A DNA stretch of 55,940 bases from an uncultured Oscillospiraceae bacterium (GTDB taxonomy: Bacteria; Bacillota; Clostridia; Oscillospirales; Oscillospiraceae): positions 1 through 55,940 of the forward strand of contig CAKTNW010000012.1 in NCBI GenBank assembly GCA_934589145.1, written 5' to 3'. Both the position numbers and the translations under genes were made by a program. Within the stretch, counting starts at the first letter, position 1, and each line of letters begins with the position of its first letter. A model generated the notes under the pieces. That model searched no databases and had not been told where the DNA came from. It was given only the letters and a program-made list of their open reading frames with translations. Positions 11,227 to 19,145 of this stretch are shown here, piece by piece.

Positions 11227-12339
11227 TTACTGCGCCTTCAAACGTACCGGCAGCACCATGTAAAGGAAGCTGTCGCTGCCGTCGGTGGGGGTGATCACAC
11301 AGGGGGAGATATTGGTATTCAGCGCCATGCGCACGGTGTCCGCCGGCGCATACCGCAGCGCCTCCATAAGGTAGCGGTTGTTGAAGCCGATCTCCAGCTC
11401 ATTGCCGTCGCCGCTGGCGGGACAAATATCCTTGGCCTCGCCATTGCTGGTGCGGGCGCTGAGATAAATCCGATCCTTATCAAACACACAGCGGACAGGG
11501 CTTTTCAGCTTTTCGCTGATCACCACCGACACACGGTCAAGGCTCTGCAGAAGGGCGCTGTTCTCCACGTCCACCAGAATGGGGTTGTTCTTGGGAATGG
11601 CATTCTTGTAATCCAGAAAATCACCCTCAAGACGGCGGCAGATCAGCTGGGTCTCCCCCGCCGCAAACATCAGGTGACGGTTACCGCAGGTGATGTGGAT
11701 CATATCGTCCGTATCGCCGCAGATATTTTCCACTTCCTTCAGCGCACTGCCCGGCGCCACAAAGCTGAAAGCACCGCCGTCCATATTCTCCAGCGGCTCA
11801 TGCCGCAGCGCCAGGCGGAAGCCGTCCACCGACACCATAGTCAGACCGCTGTCGTCGATCTCAAAGAGAGAACCGGTATGGACGGGACGGCTTTCGTTGG
11901 TGGACACAGCGAACGCCGTCTGGCCGATCATGGCCTTCAGCGTCTTTTGCTGCAACGCCACACCGCACTGCCGTTCCACCGAGGGAAGCTCGGGGTAGTC
12001 ATCGGCAGACAGGCCCAGAATATCAAAGCTGGCGTCGCCGCAGCTGAGATGTACCATCAGCTTTTCATCCACGGACAGCACGATCATGTCATCGGGCATC
12101 CGGCGGATGATGTCGCCGAACAGCCGGGCGTTCAGCACGATGCGGCCGGTCTCGCTCACGTCGGCCTCGATGCTGGTACGGATGCCGGTCTGGGTGTTAT
12201 AGCCGGACAGGGTGAGCCGCTCGCCGCCTTCCAGCAGCAGGCCCTCCAGCGCCGGAATGGAGCTTTTTGCCGAAACGGCGCGGCTGGCGGTGGCTGCCGC
12301 GTTTTGCAGCAGCGCTTTTTCGCAGGAGAATTTCAGCAT
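11227..12339 (-). CDS. dnaN: DNA polymerase III beta subunit (sliding clamp)
   Basis: Ring-shaped processivity clamp for DNA polymerase III. 370 residues from MLKFSCEKALLQNAAATASRA, usual length with three repeated clamp domains; the C-terminal VLPVRL is typical of the family. The ATG at 12339 is chosen for AAAGGA at 10 nt; the frame is open upstream into the origin region but that part has no clamp similarity. It has its own promoter, separated from dnaA by 420 bp (candidate origin plus a post-stop repeat). Confidence 0.97.
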   Translation of the reverse strand: MLKFSCEKALLQNAAATASRAVSAKSSIPALEGLLLEGGERLTLSGYNTQTGIRTSIEADVSETGRIVLNARLFGDIIRRMPDDMIVLSVDEKLMVHLSCGDASFDILGLSADDYPELPSVERQCGVALQQKTLKAMIGQTAFAVSTNESRPVHTGSLFEIDDSGLTMVSVDGFRLALRHEPLENMDGGAFSFVAPGSALKEVENICGDTDDMIHITCGNRHLMFAAGETQLICRRLEGDFLDYKNAIPKNNPILVDVENSALLQSLDRVSVVISEKLKSPVRCVFDKDRIYLSARTSNGEAKDICPASGDGNELEIGFNNRYLMEALRYAPADTVRMALNTNISPCVITPTDGSDSFLYMVLPVRLKAQ

Positions 12340-12372
12340 AGACGATCCTTTCCTGTCGTTTGCTCCCGAAAA

Positions 12373-12400
12373 AATATAGGAATATTTTTCGAAAACACAA
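12373..12400 (-). promoter_or_regulatory. Promoter candidate of dnaN
   Basis: Minus strand: -35 TTGTGT (12400-12395), 16-bp spacer, -10 TATATT (12378-12373), 34 bp before the dnaN start. Confidence 0.55.
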
Positions 12401-12595
12401 CATAAACTAATCTTTTTATTCGTAGTATTCTCAGTAGTAAATAAAACTGTGGAAAACCCTCTTTTTCCTTTATTTTCCGCTATTTCTTTTCCACGGGACA
12501 TGGTGGGAAAAGGCGAACGGTTTCCACAGCTTTTCAGGACAAGCTGCTTTTCCACAAGATTTCCACGTGAATTCCACGGGAAATGTTGAAATCTG
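12401..12595. other. Candidate chromosomal replication origin (oriC)
   Basis: Intergenic dnaN-dnaA region. DnaA-box-like 9-mers: TTTTCCACA at 12448-12456 (minus) and 12548-12556 (plus), and near matches TTTTCCACG 12487-12495, GTTTCCACA 12520-12528, ATTTCCACG 12559-12567 and AATTCCACG 12570-12578. The side toward dnaN is AT-rich, and next to the first box the sequence AGTAGTAAATAAAA resembles a DnaA-trio unwinding element. The usual box is TTATCCACA; the third base is T here. Position between dnaA and dnaN fits Firmicutes. Not proven. Confidence 0.6.
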
Positions 12596-12759
12596 CCTCG
12601 CAGAGTTTGCGCCACGCACGGCGCAAATAAATTAAATTATTTTTCTGACGACATGTGCGTCAGAAAAATTCTTCTCGGTCAGCAAGTGTGCCCAACGGGC
12701 GCGCGCAGTCGGCCGCAATCCCTTTTGGCAATGAAATCAAAGATTTCATGCCAGTTTTT
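12596..12759 (-). repeat. Post-stop structured repeat, copy after dnaA
   Basis: On the minus strand it begins right at the dnaA stop: CTGGCATGAAATC..GATTTCATTGCCA hairpin, a GC-rich link with TTGCGGCCGACTGCGCGCGC, a stem TTTTTCTGACG/CGTCAGAAAAA, a stem TTTGCGCC/GGCGCAAA, ending AACTCTGCGAGG. Full copies also follow hup (23248-23405) and relA (28238-28451); glyS has only the first hairpin. Confidence 0.75.
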
Positions 12760-14073
12760 TCATTGCTTCGCGTTGATGTTCGTCGTGATCTCCTTCACCG
12801 TCTCGGCAAAGGCGGTGTCCGACCGCATCTGAGCCTCGACCTTGTCCAGGCTGTGCAGCACTGTAGTGTGGTCGCGGCCGCCGAAGGATTTGCCGATGTC
12901 CTTCAGGGACATATTGGTCATCCGGCGGATCAGATACATGGCGATCTGACGGGCGTTCACCACGTCGCGGCCGCGGCTCTGCCCCTGCAGGGTCTCCGGC
13001 TCCAGCTCGAAATATTTGGCGATATATTCGATGATAGCCTCCGGCGTGGGAATATATTCGTTGCTGTTCTTTACCACGTCCTCCAGCGCCTTCATGATGG
13101 CCTCTTCGTCCATAACGCCCATCAGGTCGCTGTACGCCAGGATCTTGTTCAGCACGCCCTCGATCTGCCGGACGTTGGCGGTGATATTCTCGGCGATCAT
13201 ATTGGTGATCCGATCCGGCAGATTGATGCCCAGCAGCGCCGCCTTGTTGCGGATGATGGCCAATCGCGTCTCATAATCCGGCGGCTCGACGTCCACCATC
13301 AGTCCCCACTCGAACCGTGTCCGCAGACGATCCTCCAGTTGGGTCATCTCCTTGGGCGGCCGGTCTGAGGTCAGCACGATCTGACGGCCCGATTCATACA
13401 GAGCGTTGAAGGTGTGGAAGAATTCCTCCTGCGTCTGCTTCTTACCGGCGATGAACTGGATATCATCCACCAGCAGCAGGTTCTCGCTCTGATATTTCTC
13501 GCGGAATTCGGAGGTGGTGCCGCCGCGGATGGCCTCGATCAGGTCGTTGGTAAAATCCACGCCCTTTACCAGCACCATGCTGCTCTCGGGCCGCAGGCGC
13601 TTGGTCTGCCGGGCGATGGCGTGAAGTAGATGGGTCTTGCCCAGTCCGCTGTCGCCATAGATGAACAGCGGATTGAAGGAGCCGGCGGGCTTCTCCGCCA
13701 CGCTGCGGGCGGCGGCGTAGGCCATCTTGTTCTGCGGGCCCACCACATATGTCTCAAAGGTGAACGCCTCGCTGTCGGCCAGTGTATCGGGATGATCCGG
13801 CCTGACCCCGTGATAGGCGGACAGCTGTTCGTCATCCAGCAGCTTCACCTCAAGATCGGAGGAAAAGATATCCCGCAGCGCCTCCTTGATCTGGGGCGTA
13901 AAGCGTTTTTCAATGGTGCTCTTTTTGAATACGTTCCCACAATGCAGAACCAGGGCCGAATCCTCCATGGTGACCACGGTCACCTCATCGAACCAGGTAT
14001 TGATGGTGGTATCGGAAAGCTGTTTTTTCAGCCGGTCAAGCACTGTTTTCCATACATCGGACAGTGAATTCAT
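12760..14073 (-). CDS. dnaA: Chromosomal replication initiator protein DnaA
   Basis: AAA+ ATPase that opens oriC. 437 residues from MNSLSDVWKTVLDRLKKQ: domain I (1-75), short linker, AAA+ with Walker A GDSGLGKTH (140-148) and Walker B LLLVDDIQF (199-207), and DNA-binding domain IV with the GRDHTTVLHS signature. The ATG at 14073 has GGGAG 7 nt upstream; an ATG at 14100 (MRKREG) is less likely. It is read away from rpmH, as in other Firmicutes, but a MATE gene lies between. Confidence 0.97.
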   Translation of the reverse strand: MNSLSDVWKTVLDRLKKQLSDTTINTWFDEVTVVTMEDSALVLHCGNVFKKSTIEKRFTPQIKEALRDIFSSDLEVKLLDDEQLSAYHGVRPDHPDTLADSEAFTFETYVVGPQNKMAYAAARSVAEKPAGSFNPLFIYGDSGLGKTHLLHAIARQTKRLRPESSMVLVKGVDFTNDLIEAIRGGTTSEFREKYQSENLLLVDDIQFIAGKKQTQEEFFHTFNALYESGRQIVLTSDRPPKEMTQLEDRLRTRFEWGLMVDVEPPDYETRLAIIRNKAALLGINLPDRITNMIAENITANVRQIEGVLNKILAYSDLMGVMDEEAIMKALEDVVKNSNEYIPTPEAIIEYIAKYFELEPETLQGQSRGRDVVNARQIAMYLIRRMTNMSLKDIGKSFGGRDHTTVLHSLDKVEAQMRSDTAFAETVKEITTNINAKQ

Positions 14074-14115
14074 CCCTGTACTCCCTTCCCGTTTGCGCAT
14101 ATTTATCTCACCATA

Positions 14116-14144
14116 ATTATACCAGAAAGTAATGAAAAAGTAAA
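14116..14144 (-). promoter_or_regulatory. Promoter of dnaA
   Basis: Minus strand: -35 TTTACT (14144-14139), 17-bp spacer, extended -10 TGGTATAAT (TATAAT at 14121-14116), 43 bp before the dnaA start. Confidence 0.75.
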
Positions 14145-14176
14145 GCAATACTTATTCTAATTAAACGCGCGAAGAG

Positions 14177-14204
14177 AAAAGAGCGGACATGCGTCCGCTC
14201 TTTT
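14177..14204 (-). terminator. Terminator of the MATE gene
   Basis: AAAAGAGCGGAC-ATGC-GTCCGCTCTTTT: perfect 12-bp stem with T4 end, 16 bp after the MATE stop and before the dnaA promoter, insulating dnaA. Confidence 0.85.
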
Positions 14205-14219
14205 CAATGAAATACGATT

Positions 14220-15620
14220 TTATCCTAATAAGCTCTCTTCTCCGCCGCTGTTGGTGCCGTGCTCCGGGATCTTGGCGATCAGCGTCCGGTACAGCCGCCG
14301 GAAGAAGGCCAGCGTCACGAACAGTGATGCCACCTCTGCCAGGGGGAAGCACCACCATACCAGGTCGTCGTTGCCGATGCTCTGGCCGTACCGGGCCAGC
14401 ACATAGGCCAGCGGGATCAGGAACACCAACTGCCGCACGATGGAGGTGATCATGGAGTACAGGGATTTGCCCAGCGCCTGGAAGGAGCCGCCCAGGGCGA
14501 TGCAGGCTCCGGCGATCCAGAAGCTGAGGGAGATGATCCGCAGGGCGGGGATGCCCACCGTCAGCATGGTGTCGGTGGCGTCGAAGATCTTCAGCAGTGT
14601 GCCGGGGATGGCCAGGAACAGCGCCATGCCCGCCAGCATGATGATGGAGGCATAGATGGCGCTGCGCTTGACGGCCTCTACCATACGGGCCCGGTTCTGT
14701 GCGCCGTAGTTATAGGCGATGATGGGCACCACGCCGTTGTTCAGGCCGAACACCGGCATGAAGATGAAGGAATTCAGCTTGAAGTAGATGCCGAAGGCGG
14801 TGGCCGCCGTTTCGTGGGCGGAGTGATAGGTGATAAGGATCTTGTTCATCAGGAAGGTCATGACGGAGCCGATGGCCATCATGATGACGCTGGGCAGGCC
14901 GATGGCATAGATGCTGCCGATCAGCCGCCAGTCGGGCCGGAAGCCCCTGATGTGCAGAGAAATGTCCTTGTTCTTCTTTACATTGAAATACACCGCCAGC
15001 GACATGCCGCAGATCTGGCCGATGACCGTGGCGATGGCCGCGCCTGCCACACCCATGTCGAACACGAAGATGAACACCGGGTCCAGGATGATGTTGATGA
15101 TGGCGCCCAGACCTTGGGTGTACATGCTCAGCAGGGAGCGGCCCGTGCCCTGCAGCAGGCGCTCCAGCATGATCTGGCCGAACAGGGCAAAGGAGCAGCC
15201 CATGACGATGTGGAGGTACTGCTCACCCATGGCGATGATCTCCTCCACCTGGGTCTGGGAGCGGAGGAACGCTCCGGCGCAGGTTAACCCCAGCACGCAG
15301 CTAAGGGCAAAACCTACGAACGCCAGAAACAGGCCGTTCACCGCCACACGGTCTGCCCGCTCCTGTTCACCTGCGCCCAACGCGCGGCCCATCAGAGCGT
15401 TGACGCCCACCGCCGTACCGGCGCCCAGTGCGATCATCAGGTTCTGGGCCGGGAAGGCCAGGGACACGGCGGTCAGCGATGCCTCGCTGACCCAGCTGAC
15501 AAACACGCTGTCCACGATATTGTACAGGGCCTGCACCAGCATGGAGGCGATGATGGGAAGGGACATATTCCAGATGAGCTTGGAAATGGGCATGACGCCC
15601 AGCTTGTTTTCTGCTGCCAT
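14220..15620 (-). CDS. MATE family cation-coupled efflux transporter
   Basis: Multidrug/toxin extrusion-type antiporter of the cytoplasmic membrane with about 12 transmembrane helices in two six-helix bundles; 466 residues, normal length. Starts MAAENKLGVMPISKLIWNMSLPIIASMLVQALYNIVDSVFV, typical of the clostridial MATE (NorM/DinF-like) group. The substrate cannot be read from sequence; other roles such as metabolite export are possible. It has its own terminator and stands between dnaA and rpmH, an uncommon place. ATG with AAAGGAA upstream. Confidence 0.9.
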   Translation of the reverse strand: MAAENKLGVMPISKLIWNMSLPIIASMLVQALYNIVDSVFVSWVSEASLTAVSLAFPAQNLMIALGAGTAVGVNALMGRALGAGEQERADRVAVNGLFLAFVGFALSCVLGLTCAGAFLRSQTQVEEIIAMGEQYLHIVMGCSFALFGQIMLERLLQGTGRSLLSMYTQGLGAIINIILDPVFIFVFDMGVAGAAIATVIGQICGMSLAVYFNVKKNKDISLHIRGFRPDWRLIGSIYAIGLPSVIMMAIGSVMTFLMNKILITYHSAHETAATAFGIYFKLNSFIFMPVFGLNNGVVPIIAYNYGAQNRARMVEAVKRSAIYASIIMLAGMALFLAIPGTLLKIFDATDTMLTVGIPALRIISLSFWIAGACIALGGSFQALGKSLYSMITSIVRQLVFLIPLAYVLARYGQSIGNDDLVWWCFPLAEVASLFVTLAFFRRLYRTLIAKIPEHGTNSGGEESLLG

Positions 15621-15720
15621 GATAGGGTTCCTTTCTGTTCCGTGAAATGCTCAGTAAATTATTATGATACTACGGGGCAGGAAGAAATGCAATATGCAGG
15701 GGTGTTGTATTTTACCTTTC

Positions 15721-15790
15721 GTAGGGGCGACCCTTGCGGTCGCCCGGAAACGCGATATAAACGGCGGACGACCGCAAGGGTCGCCCCTAC
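15721..15790. repeat. GTAGGGGCGAC palindrome pair, copy 2
   Basis: GTAGGGGCGACCCTTGCGG.. at the left and ..AGGGTCGCCCCTAC at the right; the outer 24 bases are near-perfect inverted copies with each other and match the element at 3543-3614. Confidence 0.75.
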
Positions 15791-15856
15791 GCACCGTATC
15801 CCATTACAGCCCCTTTACTTGTTCCCATCTTTCGACAGACACACAATATTTAGTTG

Positions 15857-15886
15857 TTGACAAACGTTACTGTTTTTCTGTATAAT
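15857..15886 (+). promoter_or_regulatory. Strong promoter of the rpmH operon
   Basis: Consensus -35 TTGACA (15857-15862), 18-bp spacer, consensus -10 TATAAT (15881-15886). About 120 bp of leader precedes rpmH. Confidence 0.88.
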
Positions 15887-16007
15887 ATCAGTTGCGCGTT
15901 TGCGCATTTTTCCAAGTCGACTGCGGCGGACTTGCGTCCGCTGTCGAGTACGCGCCGCCATGCAAGCATGAGCGGAGGCGATATTTTGAAGATGGAGGTG
16001 TCATGCA

Positions 16008-16142
16008 ATGTTCCGTACCTATCAGCCCAAGAAGCGCCAGCGCTCCAAGGTGCACGGCTTCCGTAAGAGAATGGCTACCAGCAATGGCCGCAAGGTTCTC
16101 GCCCGCCGCCGCGCCAAGGGCCGTGCCCGCCTGACCCACTGA
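16008..16142 (+). CDS. rpmH: 50S ribosomal protein L34
   Basis: 44-residue basic protein of the large ribosomal subunit: [43 protein letters not shown], matching L34 over its whole length. The ATG at 16008 has GGAGG (15994-15998) at 9 nt; an ATG five bases earlier is in another frame. First gene of the rpmH-rnpA-yidD-yidC-khpB block. A CAGGGACGG/CCGTCCCTG hairpin after it probably reduces read-through so L34 is made in excess over RnpA. Confidence 0.97.
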   Translation: MFRTYQPKKRQRSKVHGFRKRMATSNGRKVLARRRAKGRARLTH

Positions 16143-16181
16143 GGAAGGCGGAAAGTGCACCCCAAACAAGCTTAAATAAGC

Positions 16182-16214
16182 CAGGGACGGTGGAAGGGAA
16201 AACTGCCGTCCCTG
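16182..16214 (+). terminator. Partial terminator between rpmH and rnpA
   Basis: Stem CAGGGACGG/CCGTCCCTG with a 15-nt loop, followed by TTGG rather than a T-run, so it is likely a processing or attenuation hairpin. Confidence 0.5.
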
Positions 16215-16261
16215 TTGGTATTTGCATTTTTGAAAATGCGGGGAATGTGAGCCGTGATATA

Positions 16262-16338
16262 CGGCGGGGTGTGGTCACCCCGCCCTACGCACCATGTATC
16301 GAAGCATTTTGTAGGGCGCGATGACCACATCGCGCCGC
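16262..16338. repeat. REPIN-like TAGGGCGGG pair, copy 3
   Basis: CGGCGGGGTGTGGTCACCCCG ending CCCTAC, 23-bp spacer, then GTAGGGCGCGATGACCACATCG ending CGCCG. It sits inside the rpmH-rnpA gap, within one transcription unit. Confidence 0.75.
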
Positions 16339-16369
16339 ATGATTCTGCTTTCACCACAAAGGAGAAACC

Positions 16370-16714
16370 ATGAAGGCTGCCGTGACCGTAAAAGAGAATT
16401 ATGTGTTCCGGCGCATTTACCGAAAGGGGAAGTCCAGCGTCCAGCCCTGTCTTGTGGTCTATTGCCAGAAGAATAAGCAGGGCCGCACCCGCCTGGGCGT
16501 CACCGTCAGCACCAAGCTGGGCAAGGCCGTGGTGCGCAACCGCGTCCGCCGCCAGCTGCGTGAAATGTACCGCCTGCACCTTCCTCAGATGAAGAAGGGC
16601 TATGACGTGATCCTGGTGGGCCGCGTCAAGGCTGTCCACACCCCCTACGCCAGAATGGACAGGCAGTATGCCCGCGCGCTGGAGGCGCTGGGCCTGGTGG
16701 AGACGGAGGCATGA
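16370..16714 (+). CDS. rnpA: Ribonuclease P protein component
   Basis: Basic protein subunit of RNase P, which trims tRNA 5' leaders with the catalytic RNA. 114 residues; the family signature [10 protein letters not shown] (about 62-71) and the N-terminal [17 protein letters not shown] are present. AAAGGAGAAACC precedes the ATG. Its stop overlaps the yidD start (ATGA). The RNase P RNA gene is not in this window. Confidence 0.96.
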   Translation: MKAAVTVKENYVFRRIYRKGKSSVQPCLVVYCQKNKQGRTRLGVTVSTKLGKAVVRNRVRRQLREMYRLHLPQMKKGYDVILVGRVKAVHTPYARMDRQYARALEALGLVETEA

Positions 16715-16923
16715 AGCGTGCGCTTCTGAAGGCCATCCGTTTTTATCAGACGGCTGTCTCTCCCCTGTTTCCACCCCGGTGCCGCTTTATCCCCACCTGC
16801 TCCCAGTACGCGCTGGAGGCGGTGGAAAAGTACGGCGCGTGGAAGGGAGGCTGGCTGGCGTTCCGCCGTTTTCTCCGGTGCCATCCGTTCCACAAGGGCG
16901 GGTGGTACGACCCCGTGCCATGA
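16711..16923 (+). CDS. yidD: Membrane protein insertion efficiency factor YidD
   Basis: 70-residue protein that assists YidC-dependent membrane insertion. An amphipathic N-terminus ([18 protein letters not shown]) precedes the conserved Cys region [15 protein letters not shown] and ends [13 protein letters not shown]. It overlaps rnpA by 4 bases and lies 75 bp before yidC, the usual order. Confidence 0.94.
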   Translation: MKRALLKAIRFYQTAVSPLFPPRCRFIPTCSQYALEAVEKYGAWKGGWLAFRRFLRCHPFHKGGWYDPVP

Positions 16924-16998
16924 ACCGAACCGTTTGAGGTGTTTTCCCACGATTTTCCACATCCGCAACACAAGTAAACGACCTACGGAGGAAAAACA

Positions 16999-18099
16999 AT
17001 GTTTGCACAAATCGGATATTATATCTGTGTGCCTTTCGCATGGCTGACGAGAATGTTCTACAGCCTGACCGGCTCCTACGGCGTGGCCCTGATCCTCTTC
17101 ACCCTGGTGGTGAAGCTGGTGATCCTGCCCTTCCAGATGAAGAGCAAGAAGAGCATGCTGCGTATGAACCGGATGCAGGGCAAGATCAAGGATATCCAGA
17201 CCCGCTTCGCCAATAACAAGGAGCGGCAGCAGCAGGAGATGGCCGACCTGTACGCCAAGGAAGGCGTCAACCCCATGTCCGGCTGCCTGTGGTCCTTCCT
17301 GCCCTTCCCCATCCTGATCGCCCTGTACTACATTATCCGTACCCCCCTGCGGTTCTTCATGAACCTGTCCAACGACGTGATCGCCGAGATCACCACCCTG
17401 GCTACCTCTCTGGGCTATACCGCGCCCGCCAGCAACAACGCCTATGAGCAGATCTATCTGACCGACTTCATCCATGAGCACTGGGCCGACTTCGCCGGCA
17501 AGTTCGACGGTCTGATCGATCTGGACTATAACTTCCTGGGCGTGGATCTGGCCAGCCAGCCCTCTCAGGTCATGAGCCAGTTCCCCGGTGGCGGCTGGGC
17601 GGTATGGGGCCTGCTGATCATGCCCTTCATCGCCGCTGGTCTGCAGTTGCTGATGAGCATGGTCTCCATGAAGGCCAGCTCCAATACCATGAACAGCCAG
17701 AGCAAGATGATGATGTACCTGTTCCCCCTGATGACGGTGTGGATGGGCTTCATGTTCCCTGCCGCTCTGTGCGTGTACTGGATCGCCAACGCCGCCTTCT
17801 CCGCCATTCAGGAGCTGTTCCTCAACAAGTACTTCAGCAAGAAGCTGGATGAGGAGGAGACCGAGAAGGAGCGGGAGAAGCGGGAAAAGCGCGCCGCCAA
17901 GATGCAGGCCGCCCGCGAGAACTATAACCGCCAGCTGGAGCAGGCCAACGCCGCCAAAAAGCCCCAGCAGGGCAGCAAGAAGAAGCAGCCCAAGGAGGAA
18001 CTCAAGGAAAAGCGCGCCTCCACCACCGAGGCAGGCCGTGTGGGCAACCGTCCCTACGCCCGCGGACGCGCGTACAGCGAAAAGCATTACGACGAATAA
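16999..18099 (+). CDS. yidC: Membrane protein insertase YidC/Oxa1
   Basis: Inserts and folds membrane proteins alone or with Sec. 366 residues; about five membrane helices: after MFAQIGYYICVPFAWLTRMFY, SYGVALILFTLVVKLVILPF, SGCLWSFLPFPILIALYYII, WAVWGLLIMPFIAAGLQLLM, and MMYLFPLMTVWMGFMFPAAL. The conserved Arg-bearing cytoplasmic coiled loop (residues ~50-92) is present. No lipobox signal peptide is seen, unlike Bacillus SpoIIIJ. The C-terminal 90 residues are highly charged (K/E/A/R-rich), likely ribosome-binding. AGGAGG at -10. Confidence 0.96.
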   Translation: MFAQIGYYICVPFAWLTRMFYSLTGSYGVALILFTLVVKLVILPFQMKSKKSMLRMNRMQGKIKDIQTRFANNKERQQQEMADLYAKEGVNPMSGCLWSFLPFPILIALYYIIRTPLRFFMNLSNDVIAEITTLATSLGYTAPASNNAYEQIYLTDFIHEHWADFAGKFDGLIDLDYNFLGVDLASQPSQVMSQFPGGGWAVWGLLIMPFIAAGLQLLMSMVSMKASSNTMNSQSKMMMYLFPLMTVWMGFMFPAALCVYWIANAAFSAIQELFLNKYFSKKLDEEETEKEREKREKRAAKMQAARENYNRQLEQANAAKKPQQGSKKKQPKEELKEKRASTTEAGRVGNRPYARGRAYSEKHYDE

Positions 18100-18111
18100 G
18101 GAGTTTTGTCT

Positions 18112-18975
18112 ATGAGTTATATCGATGTAACAGGCAAGACCGAGGAAGAGGCCATCCAGAACGCCCTTGCCCAGCTGGGCATGGATCGTGACGATGTGTC
18201 CGTGGAGATCCTGGAGCGGGCCAAGAGCGGCTTCCTGGGCATGGGCGCCAAGCCCGCCCGCGTCCGCGTGACCTATGGCCCCGACGAGGCTCCCATGGAG
18301 GAGGTCGCCGTACCCGTCAAGCCTGCTGTCGTTGAAAAGCCCGAGAAAAAGGAAGAACCCCAGCCCAAACCGCAGCAGCCCAAACAGCCCCGTCCCCAGC
18401 AGTCCAGACCCCAGCAGCCCAAGCAGGCCAAGCCTCAGCCCAAGCGTGAGGAGAAGGCCGCCCCTGTGGAAAAGCCCGCCACTCCCGCCGTGGAGCTGCC
18501 GGAGTGCAACGACGACAACGCCGTGCGCATCACCGCGTTCCTGACCGGCCTGCTGGAGCATATGGACAGCCCCGCCGCCGTGAAGGTGTACGAGGAGGAG
18601 AAGGGCCGCTATAAGGTCATTCTGGAGGGCCAGAAGCTGGGCGCGCTGATCGGTCGCCGGGGCGAGACCCTGGACGCCATCCAGCAGTTGACCAACTACG
18701 CCGTCAACAGCGGCAGCGAGAAGCGCATCCGCGTCCATGTGGACGCCGAGAACTACCGCGCCCGCCGCGAAGCCAGCCTGGAGAGCCTGGCCATGAAGGT
18801 GGCCGGCAAGGTGAAGAAGTACCGCCGCAGTGTCACGCTGGAGGCCATGAATGCCTACGAGCGCCATGTGATCCACGCCGCCCTGCAGGACGTGAAGGGT
18901 GTCACCACCTATTCCGTGGGCACCGAGCCCAACCGCCGCGTGGTCGTCGCCTACGACCGGGGCGAGAACAACTGA
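18112..18975 (+). CDS. khpB: RNA-binding protein KhpB (Jag/EloR)
   Basis: RNA-binding regulator that pairs with KhpA in Gram-positives and affects cell elongation. 287 residues from MSYIDVTGKTEEEAIQNAL: Jag_N domain (1-55, with AKSGFLGMGAK), a Pro/Gln/Lys-rich linker (about 68-125), KH domain with GxxG as IGRRGE, and R3H domain with ERHVIH. The ATG at 18112 is 8 nt after AAGGAG that overlaps the yidC stop; a TTG at 18106 is unlikely. Last gene of the operon. Confidence 0.95.
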   Translation: MSYIDVTGKTEEEAIQNALAQLGMDRDDVSVEILERAKSGFLGMGAKPARVRVTYGPDEAPMEEVAVPVKPAVVEKPEKKEEPQPKPQQPKQPRPQQSRPQQPKQAKPQPKREEKAAPVEKPATPAVELPECNDDNAVRITAFLTGLLEHMDSPAAVKVYEEEKGRYKVILEGQKLGALIGRRGETLDAIQQLTNYAVNSGSEKRIRVHVDAENYRARREASLESLAMKVAGKVKKYRRSVTLEAMNAYERHVIHAALQDVKGVTTYSVGTEPNRRVVVAYDRGENN

Positions 18976-18983
18976 AGCAAAAA

Positions 18984-19012
18984 GGACACCTCCGCCGGAG
19001 GTGTTCTTTTTT
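18984..19012 (+). terminator. Terminator of the rpmH-khpB operon
   Basis: GACACCTCC-GCC-GGAGGTGTTC stem followed by TTTTTT, 9 bp after the khpB stop. Confidence 0.9.
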
Positions 19013-19077
19013 GCTTGTGATAGGTTTTCGATAGGTCAGTTTTCCTCCCGCCAACGGCGGAAGCTACTGTCCGCACC

Positions 19078-19106
19078 TTGTTATTTTCGCTATCCTGTGG
19101 TATGCT
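19078..19106 (+). promoter_or_regulatory. Promoter of the radical SAM operon
   Basis: -35 TTGTTA (19078-19083), 17-bp spacer, extended -10 TGGTATGCT (TATGCT at 19101-19106); AGGAGG ribosome site at 19135-19140. Confidence 0.65.
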
Positions 19107-19145
19107 TGGGGCGTAGGGGCGCATTCCGCCCCACAGGAGGAACCT

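Larger units (their letters stand above)
15621..16007. other. Strand-switch region with rpmH promoter and leader
   Basis: 387 bp separating leftward (MATE, dnaA) from rightward (rpmH) genes. It holds a GTAGGGGCGAC palindrome pair (15721-15790), the strong rpmH promoter, and a leader hairpin GCGGAC-TTGC-GTCCGC (15924-15939). No DnaA-box cluster was seen, so the origin is more likely at 12.4-12.6 kb. Confidence 0.5.

Noticed and set aside
15640..15900. Origin upstream of rpmH
   Set aside because: No cluster of DnaA-box-like 9-mers; the dnaA-dnaN gap fits better.
16645..18876. 743-codon frame opposite rnpA-yidC-khpB
   Set aside because: Covers several well-supported genes antisense; composition is of shadow type.
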